DNA of 32,554 bases from an uncultured Mailhella sp. (GCA_910578585.1 CAJTRG010000016.1:1-32554); one strand, 5' to 3'. Positions 24,086 to 32,200 are shown, counted from the first letter of the stretch. The notes: generated by a model from the sequence alone, not told the origin. Numbers and translations: made by a program.

Positions 24086-25507
24086 ATGATTTCTGCATTT
24101 TGCCTCACTGCCCCTAATTCCGGAGAAGGAAAAACAACACTCTCCATAGGACTTATGCGACTTTTTTCCCAAAAGTATGCAGTGCAGGCATTTAAATGCG
24201 GACCTGATTATATCGACACATCCTATCATAAAATTGCAAGCGGAAATACCTCCTATAATCTTGATTCCTGGCTTATGGGCGAAGAAGAAGTGCTGCGAAC
24301 ATTTTACAGCCAAACCAATTGCAGCCAAAAGGCTTGTGATATTGCCATTGTTGAAGGCGTAATGGGCTTATTTGACGGGAAAAAATCTGCTGACAATCCA
24401 GAAGAAAGTCAGAAAAGTCTGCCCTCAATTGCCGGAAGCACTGCCCATATAGCTCAACTTCTCTCCCTGCCTTTGATTTTGGTGATTGACTGCAAAGGCA
24501 TGGCACAATCTATCAGCGCCATTGTGCGGGGTTTTCAAAGCCATTGTCAGGAATACGGACTGTATCTTGCTGGAATTATTGCTAATAACGTTGGCAGCGA
24601 AAAGCATTATGCCATACTGAAAGAAAGCCTCACAGCATGGAATTTGCCGCCCTTATTAGGCTATATTCCTAAAAATTTGACAATTTCCTTTAAAGAACGC
24701 CAACTGGGATTACCCCATATCTTTGCTGATGAAACAAAAAATGCTGCTCTTGAAAGCAAGCTTGATGAATTGGCAGGTATTCTCGCACAACATATTGATA
24801 TTGATGCACTTTTATCAGTAACAAAATACACACAAGCGCCCAAAAATCTTTCCCCTACGGCTCCAAAAGTTCAAGCAAATAAAACAATCGGCATTGCATA
24901 TGACGAAGCATTTTGCTTTTATTATCCGCAAAATCTTGAAGCATTAAAACGTGTTGGCTATACGCTCCACTATTTCTCTCCGCTCAAAGATACAAAATTG
25001 CCCAAGCTTGACGCCCTCTATTTAGGCGGAGGGTATCCTGAAATTTATGCCAATACACTGAGCAATAATACTGCCATGTGCGGGGCAATAAAAGAATTTG
25101 CAGAAGAATACGGCAATATTTTTGCTGAATGCGGCGGCTTTATGTATCTTTGTTCTTCCCTTGCCACCTCAGAACACAATGCTCAGGAAAATAGAATAGC
25201 AGAACAGGCAAAACCGCAAATTTATCCGCTTTGCAATGTGATCAATGCCACAGCCACCATGGGAACACGTTTGCGCTCCCTGGGCTACAGGCAGGGAACG
25301 CTGCTGCAAAAGCCATTTTTCTGGGAAAGTGAGGAAACGAAATTTCGCGCCCATGAATTTCATTGGTCAGACATTGAACTGCACGAAGACTATGCACCCT
25401 TTATCAAAATTGGCCAAAATGTCTTTGGAATACATTACAGAAATGTTTTTGCATCCTATCTGCATTTTTATTTTGCATATCTTTTTAATGGTGGGGAAAA
25501 ATTGTGA
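24086..25507 (+). CDS. cbiA: Cobyrinate a,c-diamide synthase
   Basis: Amidates the a and c side chains of cobyrinate with glutamine and ATP. The 473-residue protein has the P-loop LTAPNSGEGKTTLSIGLMR at the N-terminus, FKCGPDYIDTSYH, VEGVMGLFDG, and a C-terminal class I glutamine amidotransferase domain with LGGGYPEIYA and the nucleophile Cys349 in FAECGGFMYL. A partner His is visible in HEFHWSD. ATG at 24086 starts directly at the P-loop strand; AAGGA at 24067-24071 is rather far (about 14 nt). A longer frame to 23987 lies inside the preceding gene. Its stop overlaps the next start (GTGA). Confidence 0.93.
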   Translation: MISAFCLTAPNSGEGKTTLSIGLMRLFSQKYAVQAFKCGPDYIDTSYHKIASGNTSYNLDSWLMGEEEVLRTFYSQTNCSQKACDIAIVEGVMGLFDGKKSADNPEESQKSLPSIAGSTAHIAQLLSLPLILVIDCKGMAQSISAIVRGFQSHCQEYGLYLAGIIANNVGSEKHYAILKESLTAWNLPPLLGYIPKNLTISFKERQLGLPHIFADETKNAALESKLDELAGILAQHIDIDALLSVTKYTQAPKNLSPTAPKVQANKTIGIAYDEAFCFYYPQNLEALKRVGYTLHYFSPLKDTKLPKLDALYLGGGYPEIYANTLSNNTAMCGAIKEFAEEYGNIFAECGGFMYLCSSLATSEHNAQENRIAEQAKPQIYPLCNVINATATMGTRLRSLGYRQGTLLQKPFFWESEETKFRAHEFHWSDIELHEDYAPFIKIGQNVFGIHYRNVFASYLHFYFAYLFNGGEKL

Positions 25508-28215
25508 ATAAAAACTTATTACAAGAGCAAAGCCATGGTGGAGATTTTTACCACTGGAATAAGGAAACAGGAATTAAGCAGGCAGATATCCTTGATTTTA
25601 GCGTCAATGTTCGCCCTGACGGCATGCCTGATTTCCTGAAAGCAAGTATTTTGAAAAACATCAATGAACTTTGCGCCTATCCTGACCCACAAGCAAATGA
25701 ATTAAAAGAACTTTGTGCAAACCATTATGGCTTTGCACCAGAAAATTTCGTTTTTGGCAATGGCAGTAATGAATTATTCTATACTCTTGCGCCTGCCCTC
25801 TATGAAGAAAATTATCGCCATGCCTATATTCTTGAGCCGGCTTTTAGTGAATACCGCTTTTCCCTTGAAAAAGCTCAAATCACAACCCACACGCTCCTTC
25901 ATCTTTTAAGTCCTCAAATCCAAAATGCGGACTGGGAGTTAACCAGTGATTATATTCAAGAAGAACAGAAACAAAGTATTCAAAAAATTAAGGAAGCTAT
26001 AGAAAAGGTTCCTGCCAAAAGCATTATCGTTCTTGCAAACCCCGCCAACCCTTCAGGATTTTTCATTGAAAATCATGAATTAGTATCCATAATTGGACAA
26101 AAACAAGATTGCCTTTTTCTGATTGATGAAGCCTTTATTGAATACACTAACGAAAAAAGTTTGCTGCAAATTTTATCCGCTGTTCCTGAAAATATTCTTG
26201 TGATTCGTTCGCTGACAAAGTTTTATGCGCTGGCTGGGATTCGGCTTGGCTACCTTGCCTGCCATGAAAAATTTGCGCAAAAAATTCAGACAAAACTCCC
26301 CACTTGGAATGTAAACAGCCTCGCCCAAAGTCTGGCAAAAACACTTTTGACCGAACAAAAAGCTGTAGAAGAAGATTATCAAAAAACCAATCAGCGTAAT
26401 GACGAACGCAAACATGATTTGTATCAAAAACTTTCACAAATTCAAGGAATGAGCCTTTATGCTTCCTGGGCAAACTATATTCTTTTTTCTGTAGATACTG
26501 CGTATCCCAATTTTTGGCAGGATTTACTGACAAAGCACCATATTTCCATCCGAAACTGTGCAAATTACCACGGGCTTGAAAGCAAAAACTTCTACCGTGT
26601 TGCTGTTCGTTTTCCCCATGAACACACAAAACTCTGTCAGGCAATTAAACATATTCTTCATAATGCGCCTGTCCCGCAAACAAAGAAAACACCTGCCCTC
26701 ATGCTCTTGGGCACTTCTTCCAATGCTGGAAAAAGTATTTTAACAGCTGGATTTTGCAGAATTTTTACTCAAGACGGCTATAGAGTCCGCCCCTTCAAAG
26801 CCCAAAATATGTCTCTCAATTCCGGGGTTACCATTAAAGGCGAAGAAATGGGAAGAGCCCAAATTGTGCAGGCAAAGGCTTGCAATACCGAGCCTGACAG
26901 CAAAATGAACCCTGTTTTGCTGAAACCCCAAACGGATATTGGTTCACAAATTATTGTGCTGGGCAAACCCGTGGGCACGTCTTCAGCTCGTGATTATTAC
27001 AAGAAAAAGAATGAGCTATGGGAAATTGTCACAAAAGCCTATGATGAGCTGGCAGATGAAGCTGATATTATGGTTTTGGAAGGCGCCGGCAGTCCGGCTG
27101 AAATAAACCTTAAAGAAAATGATATTGTCAACCTCAAAATGGCAGAATACGCTGGCGCGTCAACCCTTCTTGTGGGTGATATTGACCGAGGCGGCATTTA
27201 TGCTTCTTTTTTGGGTACATGGCAAACCCTTACGAAACAGGAAGAAAACATCTTTACGGGCTTTCTTGTCAACCGTTTTCGCGGGGACAGCAGTCTCCTC
27301 GCTCCTGCCCATGAATACCTTGAAAAAACAACAGGGAAAAAAGTTCTGGGCGTTGTTCCTTATATCAGGGATTTAGCCCTGCCGGAAGAAGATATGGCCG
27401 GATCACTCTGGAATTTACAAAAGACAAAAGAACAGCTCGATTATACTGACAAAAACCGTAAGCTGGATATTACCATTATCATGCTGGGTAAAATCTCCAA
27501 TCATACGGATTTTGAACCCCTTGCGCTGGAAGAGCACTGCCATGTGCGTCCTGTTTATTCCCCTGACGATATGGGCACGCCTGACCTTATTATTCTCCCA
27601 GGCACAAAAAGTGTGGTCGCAGATTTAGAAGCATTAAAAGAAAATGGCTTATTTGATGCAATTCTTGCCATGGCAGACACAACATTTATTCTGGGCGTTT
27701 GCGGCGGTCTGCAAATGCTGGGCTCTGAAATCTTAGATCCCCTGCACATTGAAAGCACACAAGAAAAAACCATGGGCTTTGATCTTCTTCCCCTTGTTAC
27801 AACTTTCCACGAAGAAAAACAATTAACCCTCATGGAAAATATTCAAACGCCTTTAGACTGCCCTGTTTACGGCTATGAAATCCACCATGCCTTAAGCACA
27901 GAAACAGCAAATGCCGGCAAGTCTGAAAATCCTATTACAGACTATTTCAAAGGTGAAAATAATACTATCTACGGATATGCCAGCAAAAATATCTGGGCAA
28001 CCTATGTCCACGGCCTTTTTGACGATGATATTTTCCGTCTAAGATTTATCAACCTTGTACGAAAGTTCAAAGGCTTAAATTCTGTTTCATCCTGCACACC
28101 TTACGCCGTCGAAACATCCCTGAATAAACTTGCTGATACCATCCGCCAAAATGTAGACATGGATGCCATTTATCAAAGTATGGGAATTGCCCCTAAAAAA
28201 CATTCAACTCAATAA
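25504..28215 (+). CDS. Fused CobD-CbiP: threonine-phosphate decarboxylase and cobyric acid synthase
   Basis: A 903-residue protein. Residues 1-380 form a PLP fold-type I decarboxylase of the CobD family. It begins HGGDFYHWNKETG and ILDFSVNVRPDGMP, with PLP lysine K239 in SLTKFYALAGIRLGY, and makes (R)-1-amino-2-propanol phosphate for the nucleotide loop. Residues 395-903 are CbiP/CobQ, which amidates the b, d, e and g side chains: LLGTSSNAGKSILTAGFCR, FKAQNMSLNSGVT, GDIDRGGIYASFLGT, the glutaminase nucleophile Cys733 in ILGVCGGLQMLG, and YEIHHALS with the catalytic His. The GTG start overlaps the cbiA stop by 4 nt. The two halves catalyse steps that meet at adenosylcobinamide-phosphate formation, so the fusion is coherent. 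Confidence 0.91.
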   Translation: MNKNLLQEQSHGGDFYHWNKETGIKQADILDFSVNVRPDGMPDFLKASILKNINELCAYPDPQANELKELCANHYGFAPENFVFGNGSNELFYTLAPALYEENYRHAYILEPAFSEYRFSLEKAQITTHTLLHLLSPQIQNADWELTSDYIQEEQKQSIQKIKEAIEKVPAKSIIVLANPANPSGFFIENHELVSIIGQKQDCLFLIDEAFIEYTNEKSLLQILSAVPENILVIRSLTKFYALAGIRLGYLACHEKFAQKIQTKLPTWNVNSLAQSLAKTLLTEQKAVEEDYQKTNQRNDERKHDLYQKLSQIQGMSLYASWANYILFSVDTAYPNFWQDLLTKHHISIRNCANYHGLESKNFYRVAVRFPHEHTKLCQAIKHILHNAPVPQTKKTPALMLLGTSSNAGKSILTAGFCRIFTQDGYRVRPFKAQNMSLNSGVTIKGEEMGRAQIVQAKACNTEPDSKMNPVLLKPQTDIGSQIIVLGKPVGTSSARDYYKKKNELWEIVTKAYDELADEADIMVLEGAGSPAEINLKENDIVNLKMAEYAGASTLLVGDIDRGGIYASFLGTWQTLTKQEENIFTGFLVNRFRGDSSLLAPAHEYLEKTTGKKVLGVVPYIRDLALPEEDMAGSLWNLQKTKEQLDYTDKNRKLDITIIMLGKISNHTDFEPLALEEHCHVRPVYSPDDMGTPDLIILPGTKSVVADLEALKENGLFDAILAMADTTFILGVCGGLQMLGSEILDPLHIESTQEKTMGFDLLPLVTTFHEEKQLTLMENIQTPLDCPVYGYEIHHALSTETANAGKSENPITDYFKGENNTIYGYASKNIWATYVHGLFDDDIFRLRFINLVRKFKGLNSVSSCTPYAVETSLNKLADTIRQNVDMDAIYQSMGIAPKKHSTQ

Positions 28216-28235
28216 AATTTTATATCACATATAAC

Positions 28236-28269
28236 AAAAAAGCTGGTTCCCCTCAAAACCAGCTTTTTT
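28236..28269. terminator. Bidirectional terminator between cobalamin and flagellar operons
   Basis: AAAAAAGCTGGTT and AACCAGCTTTTTT form a 13-bp stem with an 8-nt loop and give a T-run on either strand. It lies 20 nt past the cobD::cbiP stop and 9 nt past the minus-strand 70-residue gene. Confidence 0.9.
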
Positions 28270-28278
28270 GTATTCTCT

Positions 28279-28491
28279 TTACTTTTGTTCAGGATAACGG
28301 ATATCTTTTCCGTATTTTTCTAAAACATACTGATTGATTATCCGCATATCATCATTGAGCCAGCGCCGGATAATGCGTATGGTATTATCCATATTGCGTT
28401 CTCCCAGGGTCACAATATCATTTTTGATCCCTGCAAGGCGCTGTTGATATTCTTTTGGATTTTCTTTGCGTTGTTCAATATTTTCTGGCAT
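28279..28491 (-). CDS. FliF C-terminal-tail-like mini-protein, 70 residues
   Basis: A small soluble protein rich in charged residues and probably helical. Residues 31-48, ERNMDNTIRIIRRWLNDD, closely match FliF residues 533-550, ERNMDQTIRLMRRWMQQD. In FliF this end is the segment that binds the FliG N-terminal domain. The flanks differ: an N-terminal EQRKENPKEYQQRLAGIKND and a C-terminal extension MRIINQYVLEKYGKD. The ATG has AAGGTG about 7 nt upstream and begins 10 nt after the fliF stop, so it is the last gene of the flagellar transcript. It may have arisen by duplication of the fliF 3' end. A FliG-binding role is inference; no named family is recognised. Confidence 0.75.
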   Translation of the reverse strand: MPENIEQRKENPKEYQQRLAGIKNDIVTLGERNMDNTIRIIRRWLNDDMRIINQYVLEKYGKDIRYPEQK

Positions 28492-28501
28492 GGCTCACAC
28501 C

Positions 28502-30175
28502 TTATGCAGCTTTAATTTCTTTTTGATCTTGCTGCATCCAGCGACGCATCAGTCTAATGGTTTGATCCATATTTCTTTCAGCTAACTGCAAAGCACTGCC
28601 TTTTACTTCGTCAAGGCTTGCTTCAGAACTGAGCCCATAAACATCTTCATCAGAAACTTCACCATTGATAGCTTGTCTTGCGCGTTCTGCAACTTCTTTT
28701 GCTTCGCGTTCCTGAGCTTCGTACAAGGCATATTGCTCTTCAGCAGATGGAAGCCCTTCAAGACCCTCAAGCACTTCACCTGCTTCCACTTTTGGACGAA
28801 TAAGGGTCAAAATTGCCGGACGAACAACGAGCATGATGAAGACAAAGAACAAAAGGGCTGTCAGAAGCGGAGTTCCCATGGTTCTTGCAAATTCCATAAG
28901 AAGTTCAATCGCGGTTGGTTCAACAGGCACGCTGCTGTCGCCAAAAGCCATATTGCTTACTTCAACAGTATCACCGCGGGCAATATCAATACCTACAGCA
29001 TTTGAAACCAATTGTCTGATTTGATTGAGTTCTTCTTCCGTACGCGGAACATATTCCCAGACACCAAGATCATTCTTTGCATAATATCCGTCAACAGCAA
29101 CGGCAACAGTCAAACGACGGACACTGCCTTTATCAGTAATAATATTTTGTTCTTCTTTATTGATTTCATAGTTGGTCAAACGTTCTTCACGGTTGCCTTC
29201 CTGAGTACTCAAAGAGTTGCCAAGGCCGTCACCGCGGAAGTTGATATCAGCGGCGTCTGCACCAAGGTTTGCACGGCCTTCCTGTTGTTCTTCTGTTCTT
29301 TGTTCAGAACGAACAACCTGACTTTCAGGGTCAAAAATTTCTCGGCGGATGGTACGCTGGCTAAAATCAATATCAGCACTTACCTTGGCAATAAGCTTGC
29401 CCATGCCAAGCACTGGAGCCAATAATTCTTGAATTCTTCGTTCCAAGTTTGCTTCATAACGCAAACGATAATCAAGCTGGGTATCATTGATACCGCCCTC
29501 TTCCTTTGGAGCATAAAGGGCTTTACCATTATTATCAGAAATTGACACATTGAAGGATTCGAGACCTTCAACAGCCATTGTCAATAAATTGACCATTGCA
29601 TCAATTTCTTTTTTCTCAAATCTCTTTCCAGGTTCCTTTAAGCGCAAAATAACGGAAGCGGAAGGATCTTGCTGTTCTTCAATAAAGAGACTTTTTTCAG
29701 GAATAACAAGGTGAACTCTGGCGCTTTCAACATTGGGAAATTCTGACAAAGTTCTGGCAATTTCACCCTGCAGCGCTCTTTGGTAGTTGATACGCTGTAC
29801 AAAGTCGGTTTGACCCATTTGCACGGTATCAAAAATTTCAAAGCCAATTCCCTGACCAACCAAATTTCCTTCCCCGGCAATTTGAATACGAAGGGAATTC
29901 ACCATATGATCCGGAACCATAACAGCTGTTCCATTTTCAGCCAATTGATAAGGAACGTTGCCGCTTTTCAAAATATTTACAACGCGGTTGGCATCTTCTG
30001 CAGATAAATTAGAATACAGGAGCTGATAATTAGGACGAGTTGCCCAAATGGTAAAAATAGCAACAACAGCAATAACAAAAGCAGTACCTGCTCCTATCAT
30101 AATTTTTTGGTTTAAACTGAATTTACCCCAAAAATTCTTTGATCTTTCTAAAAATTTTTCAGCTATTGGATGCAT
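28502..30175 (-). CDS. fliF: Flagellar MS-ring protein
   Basis: Forms the membrane-embedded MS ring, the base of the flagellar basal body and of the export gate. The 557-residue protein has a first membrane span near residues 26-46, a periplasmic YscJ/FliF region (LLYSNLSAEDANRVVNILKS, GIGFEIFDTVQMGQTDFVQRINYQRALQGE), the second ring-forming domain, and a second span near 447-473. The C-terminal cytosolic tail holds the presumed FliG-binding helix AERNMDQTIRLMRRW at 532-546. It follows fliE after 20 nt. In many bacteria fliG comes next; here a FliF-tail-like mini-gene and a terminator follow instead. Confidence 0.95.
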   Translation of the reverse strand: MHPIAEKFLERSKNFWGKFSLNQKIMIGAGTAFVIAVVAIFTIWATRPNYQLLYSNLSAEDANRVVNILKSGNVPYQLAENGTAVMVPDHMVNSLRIQIAGEGNLVGQGIGFEIFDTVQMGQTDFVQRINYQRALQGEIARTLSEFPNVESARVHLVIPEKSLFIEEQQDPSASVILRLKEPGKRFEKKEIDAMVNLLTMAVEGLESFNVSISDNNGKALYAPKEEGGINDTQLDYRLRYEANLERRIQELLAPVLGMGKLIAKVSADIDFSQRTIRREIFDPESQVVRSEQRTEEQQEGRANLGADAADINFRGDGLGNSLSTQEGNREERLTNYEINKEEQNIITDKGSVRRLTVAVAVDGYYAKNDLGVWEYVPRTEEELNQIRQLVSNAVGIDIARGDTVEVSNMAFGDSSVPVEPTAIELLMEFARTMGTPLLTALLFFVFIMLVVRPAILTLIRPKVEAGEVLEGLEGLPSAEEQYALYEAQEREAKEVAERARQAINGEVSDEDVYGLSSEASLDEVKGSALQLAERNMDQTIRLMRRWMQQDQKEIKAA

Positions 30176-30195
30176 TATAATCCCCTAAAAATCAA

Positions 30196-30534
30196 TTAGA
30201 ATTGTAACTTGCTCATTTCCTTGTATGCTTCAATTACCTTGTTGCGAACAGCAGAAGTAAGATTCATGGCAAGACTTGCCTTTTGCATGCTGATCATGAG
30301 TTCATGCACATTTTGTGTTTCGCCGGAGGCAAAAGAAGTGATCATATGATTCTTTTCTTGTTGTAAATTATTTACTTCTTTTAGGGATTCTGTCAAGGTT
30401 TCGCCAAAAGATTTTTGCTCAATAGGGATGTCTCTTTGTAAATTAACACTGGACGTTACAACATTTCTCTGGGTAGATTGGAAATCTGCTAATGCCTTAT
30501 TATAAGCAACTAAACCTGTCATTGGAATACTCAT
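30196..30534 (-). CDS. fliE: Flagellar hook-basal body protein FliE
   Basis: Connects the MS ring to the proximal rod. The 112-residue protein has the FliE C-terminal signature GETQNVHELMISMQKASLAM followed by VRNKVIEAYKEM. ATG at 30534 has AGGGG about 7 nt upstream; the frame extending to 30558 adds eight residues without support. Operon order flgB-flgC-fliE-fliF is the common one. The middle SLKEVNNLQQEKNHMITSF is also typical. Confidence 0.93.
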   Translation of the reverse strand: MSIPMTGLVAYNKALADFQSTQRNVVTSSVNLQRDIPIEQKSFGETLTESLKEVNNLQQEKNHMITSFASGETQNVHELMISMQKASLAMNLTSAVRNKVIEAYKEMSKLQF

Positions 30535-30560
30535 AACTAACCCCTGTTCTCTTCTCAATC

Positions 30561-30589
30561 AATTATCTGTAATTATCTGTAATTATCTG
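30561..30589. repeat. Three tandem 10-nt repeats at the flgC stop
   Basis: AATTATCTGT is repeated three times (last unit partial). On the minus strand the flgC stop codon lies in the first unit. It lengthens the flgC-fliE spacer and does not alter either frame; probably a slippage product. Confidence 0.6.
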
Positions 30590-31023
30590 CCAATTTCTAA
30601 TGCCTTGTTATACATGGCTTTAATTGTATCAATTGCGGTTGTATTGGCATCATAGTTTCTTTGGGCGGTCATCATCATTGCCATTTCTTCCACAACGTTG
30701 ATATCTGGATACAGTACATAGCCTTCTTCATCAGCGTCCGGGTGCCCCGGTTCATAAACACGCTTATTAGGACGTTCATCTACTGCAATACCAACAACCT
30801 TTACACCCTTTACCTGTCTGTCAATAGCTGTCCGCATGTGCTTGCCAAAAGGATTATCAAGGTCGCTCACTTCCTTTACAACGGCTTTTCTGCGATATGG
30901 CCCGATATCACCAGGCATACGAGTTGTCTTTGCGTTTGCAAGGTTCATTGCGGTAACATTCAATTGTGTTCTTTCAGCTGTTAATCCTGATGCGCTCACA
31001 TCTAATGCTGTCATAAAATCCAT
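30583..31023 (-). CDS. flgC: Flagellar proximal rod protein FlgC
   Basis: A structural subunit of the proximal rod, exported by the flagellar type III system. The 146-residue protein has the rod/hook N-terminal helix motif ALDVSASGLTAERTQLNVTA with MNLANAKTT, and the matching C-terminal coiled-coil helix MMMTAQRNYDANTTAIDTIK. GAGGT lies about 7 nt before the ATG. It is separated from flgB by 34 nt. Confidence 0.94.
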   Translation of the reverse strand: MDFMTALDVSASGLTAERTQLNVTAMNLANAKTTRMPGDIGPYRRKAVVKEVSDLDNPFGKHMRTAIDRQVKGVKVVGIAVDERPNKRVYEPGHPDADEEGYVLYPDINVVEEMAMMMTAQRNYDANTTAIDTIKAMYNKALEIGR

Positions 31024-31057
31024 ACTAATACCTCTATATCCTTATACCATTATACGT

Positions 31058-31471
31058 TTATATCTTTGAAGCTTCTGTAATCACTGCTCTCAAGCCTTCG
31101 TATCCGCTTTTTGTTACCTGAGATAATGTTGAATACTGCAAGTTGTTTTTTGCAAGTCTTACCATTTCTTTATCAATATTCACTCTGTCTTCACCGTGAG
31201 CACGTCTTGGCATAAAACGCTTTACCCAATCGGCATTGAATGTACTGCTGTCAAAAATAGCCGGAATATGACCGGTGCTTGTACGGGAAATCTTTCCCTT
31301 TGCATCCAAATTAAGGGCATCCTGCAATTCTTTTTCAAATGTAAGCTCAAGTGGCTTATAGTTTGGAGTATTTACGTTAGAAATGTTACCCATGATAACA
31401 TTTTGGCGTTGTAATTGCATATCCATTACACGGCTTACTAACTGCATATGATTTTCATCTATAGTTTTCAT
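31058..31471 (-). CDS. flgB: Flagellar proximal rod protein FlgB
   Basis: A rod subunit, first gene of the flagellar block. The 137-residue protein shows QLVSRVMDMQLQRQNVIMGN followed by ISNVNTPNYKP, the typical rod-protein N-terminal helix and loop, and a C-terminal helix VRLAKNNLQYSTLSQVTKSG. ATG at 31471 has GGAGGT 4 nt upstream; the ATG at 31483 lies upstream of that site and is rejected. Confidence 0.94.
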   Translation of the reverse strand: MKTIDENHMQLVSRVMDMQLQRQNVIMGNISNVNTPNYKPLELTFEKELQDALNLDAKGKISRTSTGHIPAIFDSSTFNADWVKRFMPRRAHGEDRVNIDKEMVRLAKNNLQYSTLSQVTKSGYEGLRAVITEASKI

Positions 31472-31501
31472 ATCAACCTCCATTTCCTATGCAAGCTTAT
31501 A

Positions 31502-31517
31502 AGCATAGACCATACCA
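31502..31517 (-). promoter_or_regulatory. Candidate sigma-54 promoter of the flagellar block
   Basis: On the minus strand TGGTATGGTCTATGCT has the invariant GG (31515-31516) and GC (31503-31504) separated by exactly 10 nt, about 32 nt before the flgB ATG. Outside these bases the match to the consensus is moderate, and no enhancer site was identified. Confidence 0.35.
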
Positions 31518-31620
31518 AAATTATAAAATATATACATTTCAATAAGATATAATAAAATTTTATCAAATATTATTTTCAATTTGCTTGCTTTACTGACATT
31601 TTTTTGACTTTGATATTTTC

Positions 31621-31648
31621 TTGCAAGTCCGCTAAAAATATCTATAAT
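31621..31648 (+). promoter_or_regulatory. Sigma-70 promoter of the thioesterase gene
   Basis: TTGCAA (31621-31626), 16-nt spacer, perfect TATAAT (31643-31648), 43 nt before the ATG. Confidence 0.65.
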
Positions 31649-31691
31649 AAACGAAATAGAAAAATGATTATTCTTCAAAAATGGAGTAAAA

Positions 31692-32126
31692 ATGCTCAAT
31701 CCCAATTTTGCAAAACCCAGTATTATTTATACCCATCATGTTTCCTATGGTGAAACAGATGCCATGGGCGTTGTGTATTATGCTGAATACGCCCACATTT
31801 TTGAACGCTCTCGCACTGCTCTCAGCCATGCAGCCAATTTCCCCTATAAAAATATGGAAGAAAAAGGAATAATGCTCCCTGTTTCAGAGCTCAATATCAA
31901 ATATAAAAGACCCGCCCGCTATGATGATATTTTGAAAGTGCGCGTTGCTATTTCTGAATGGAGAAATGCCTCTTTAGTCTTCTCCTATGAAATTTATAAT
32001 GAAGATTTCAGCCAAATTCTCACCACAGGCACAACACTCCATGCCTGCGCCAATTTGCAGGGAAAACCTATCCGTGTTCCGGACTGGCTTAAAGAAATAT
32101 TTACCAAAAATATTCCGCAGGAATAA
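31692..32126 (+). CDS. YbgC-type acyl-CoA thioesterase
   Basis: A 144-residue hot-dog-fold hydrolase of acyl-CoA (or acyl-ACP) thioesters. The signature HHVSYGETDAMGVVYYAEYA holds the catalytic Asp (residue 23), followed by the long helix start FERSRTALSHAA and the strands VSELNIKYKRPARYDDILKV typical of the 4-hydroxybenzoyl-CoA thioesterase/YbgC branch. GGAG lies about 6 nt before the ATG. In many Gram-negatives ybgC stands beside tolQRA; here it is alone between the flagellar operon and a repeat cluster, so its partner process is not shown by context. Confidence 0.87.
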   Translation: MLNPNFAKPSIIYTHHVSYGETDAMGVVYYAEYAHIFERSRTALSHAANFPYKNMEEKGIMLPVSELNIKYKRPARYDDILKVRVAISEWRNASLVFSYEIYNEDFSQILTTGTTLHACANLQGKPIRVPDWLKEIFTKNIPQE

Positions 32127-32136
32127 TATTGAGAAT

Positions 32137-32200
32137 TTTTGCAGGGGAAAAACTTTTGTAAAAGTTTCTTCCCCTGCACCCCTTTACAAAACTTTTTAAC
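32137..32200. repeat. G-rich hairpin repeat, uninterrupted copy; possible terminator
   Basis: A long hairpin at 32140-32178: TGCAGGGGAA and AAACTTTT pair with AAAAGTTT and TTCCCCTGCA around a tiny loop. A tail CCCCTTTACAAAACTTTTTA follows. Its reverse complement matches both arms of the interrupted element at 107-333, which shows what that element looked like before the inserts. It lies 14 nt after the thioesterase stop and may also end that transcript. Confidence 0.75.

Noticed and set aside
30561..30589. Phase-variation switch in flgC/fliE from the tandem 10-mers
   Set aside because: The units lie at and after the flgC stop and outside the fliE frame; changes in number would alter only the spacer.
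31487..31705. 72-residue minus-strand ORF between flgB and the thioesterase gene
   Set aside because: It lies over the promoters, is very AT-rich with Ile/Phe/Lys/Tyr bias from composition, overlaps the thioesterase start and has no ribosome site or recognisable domain.
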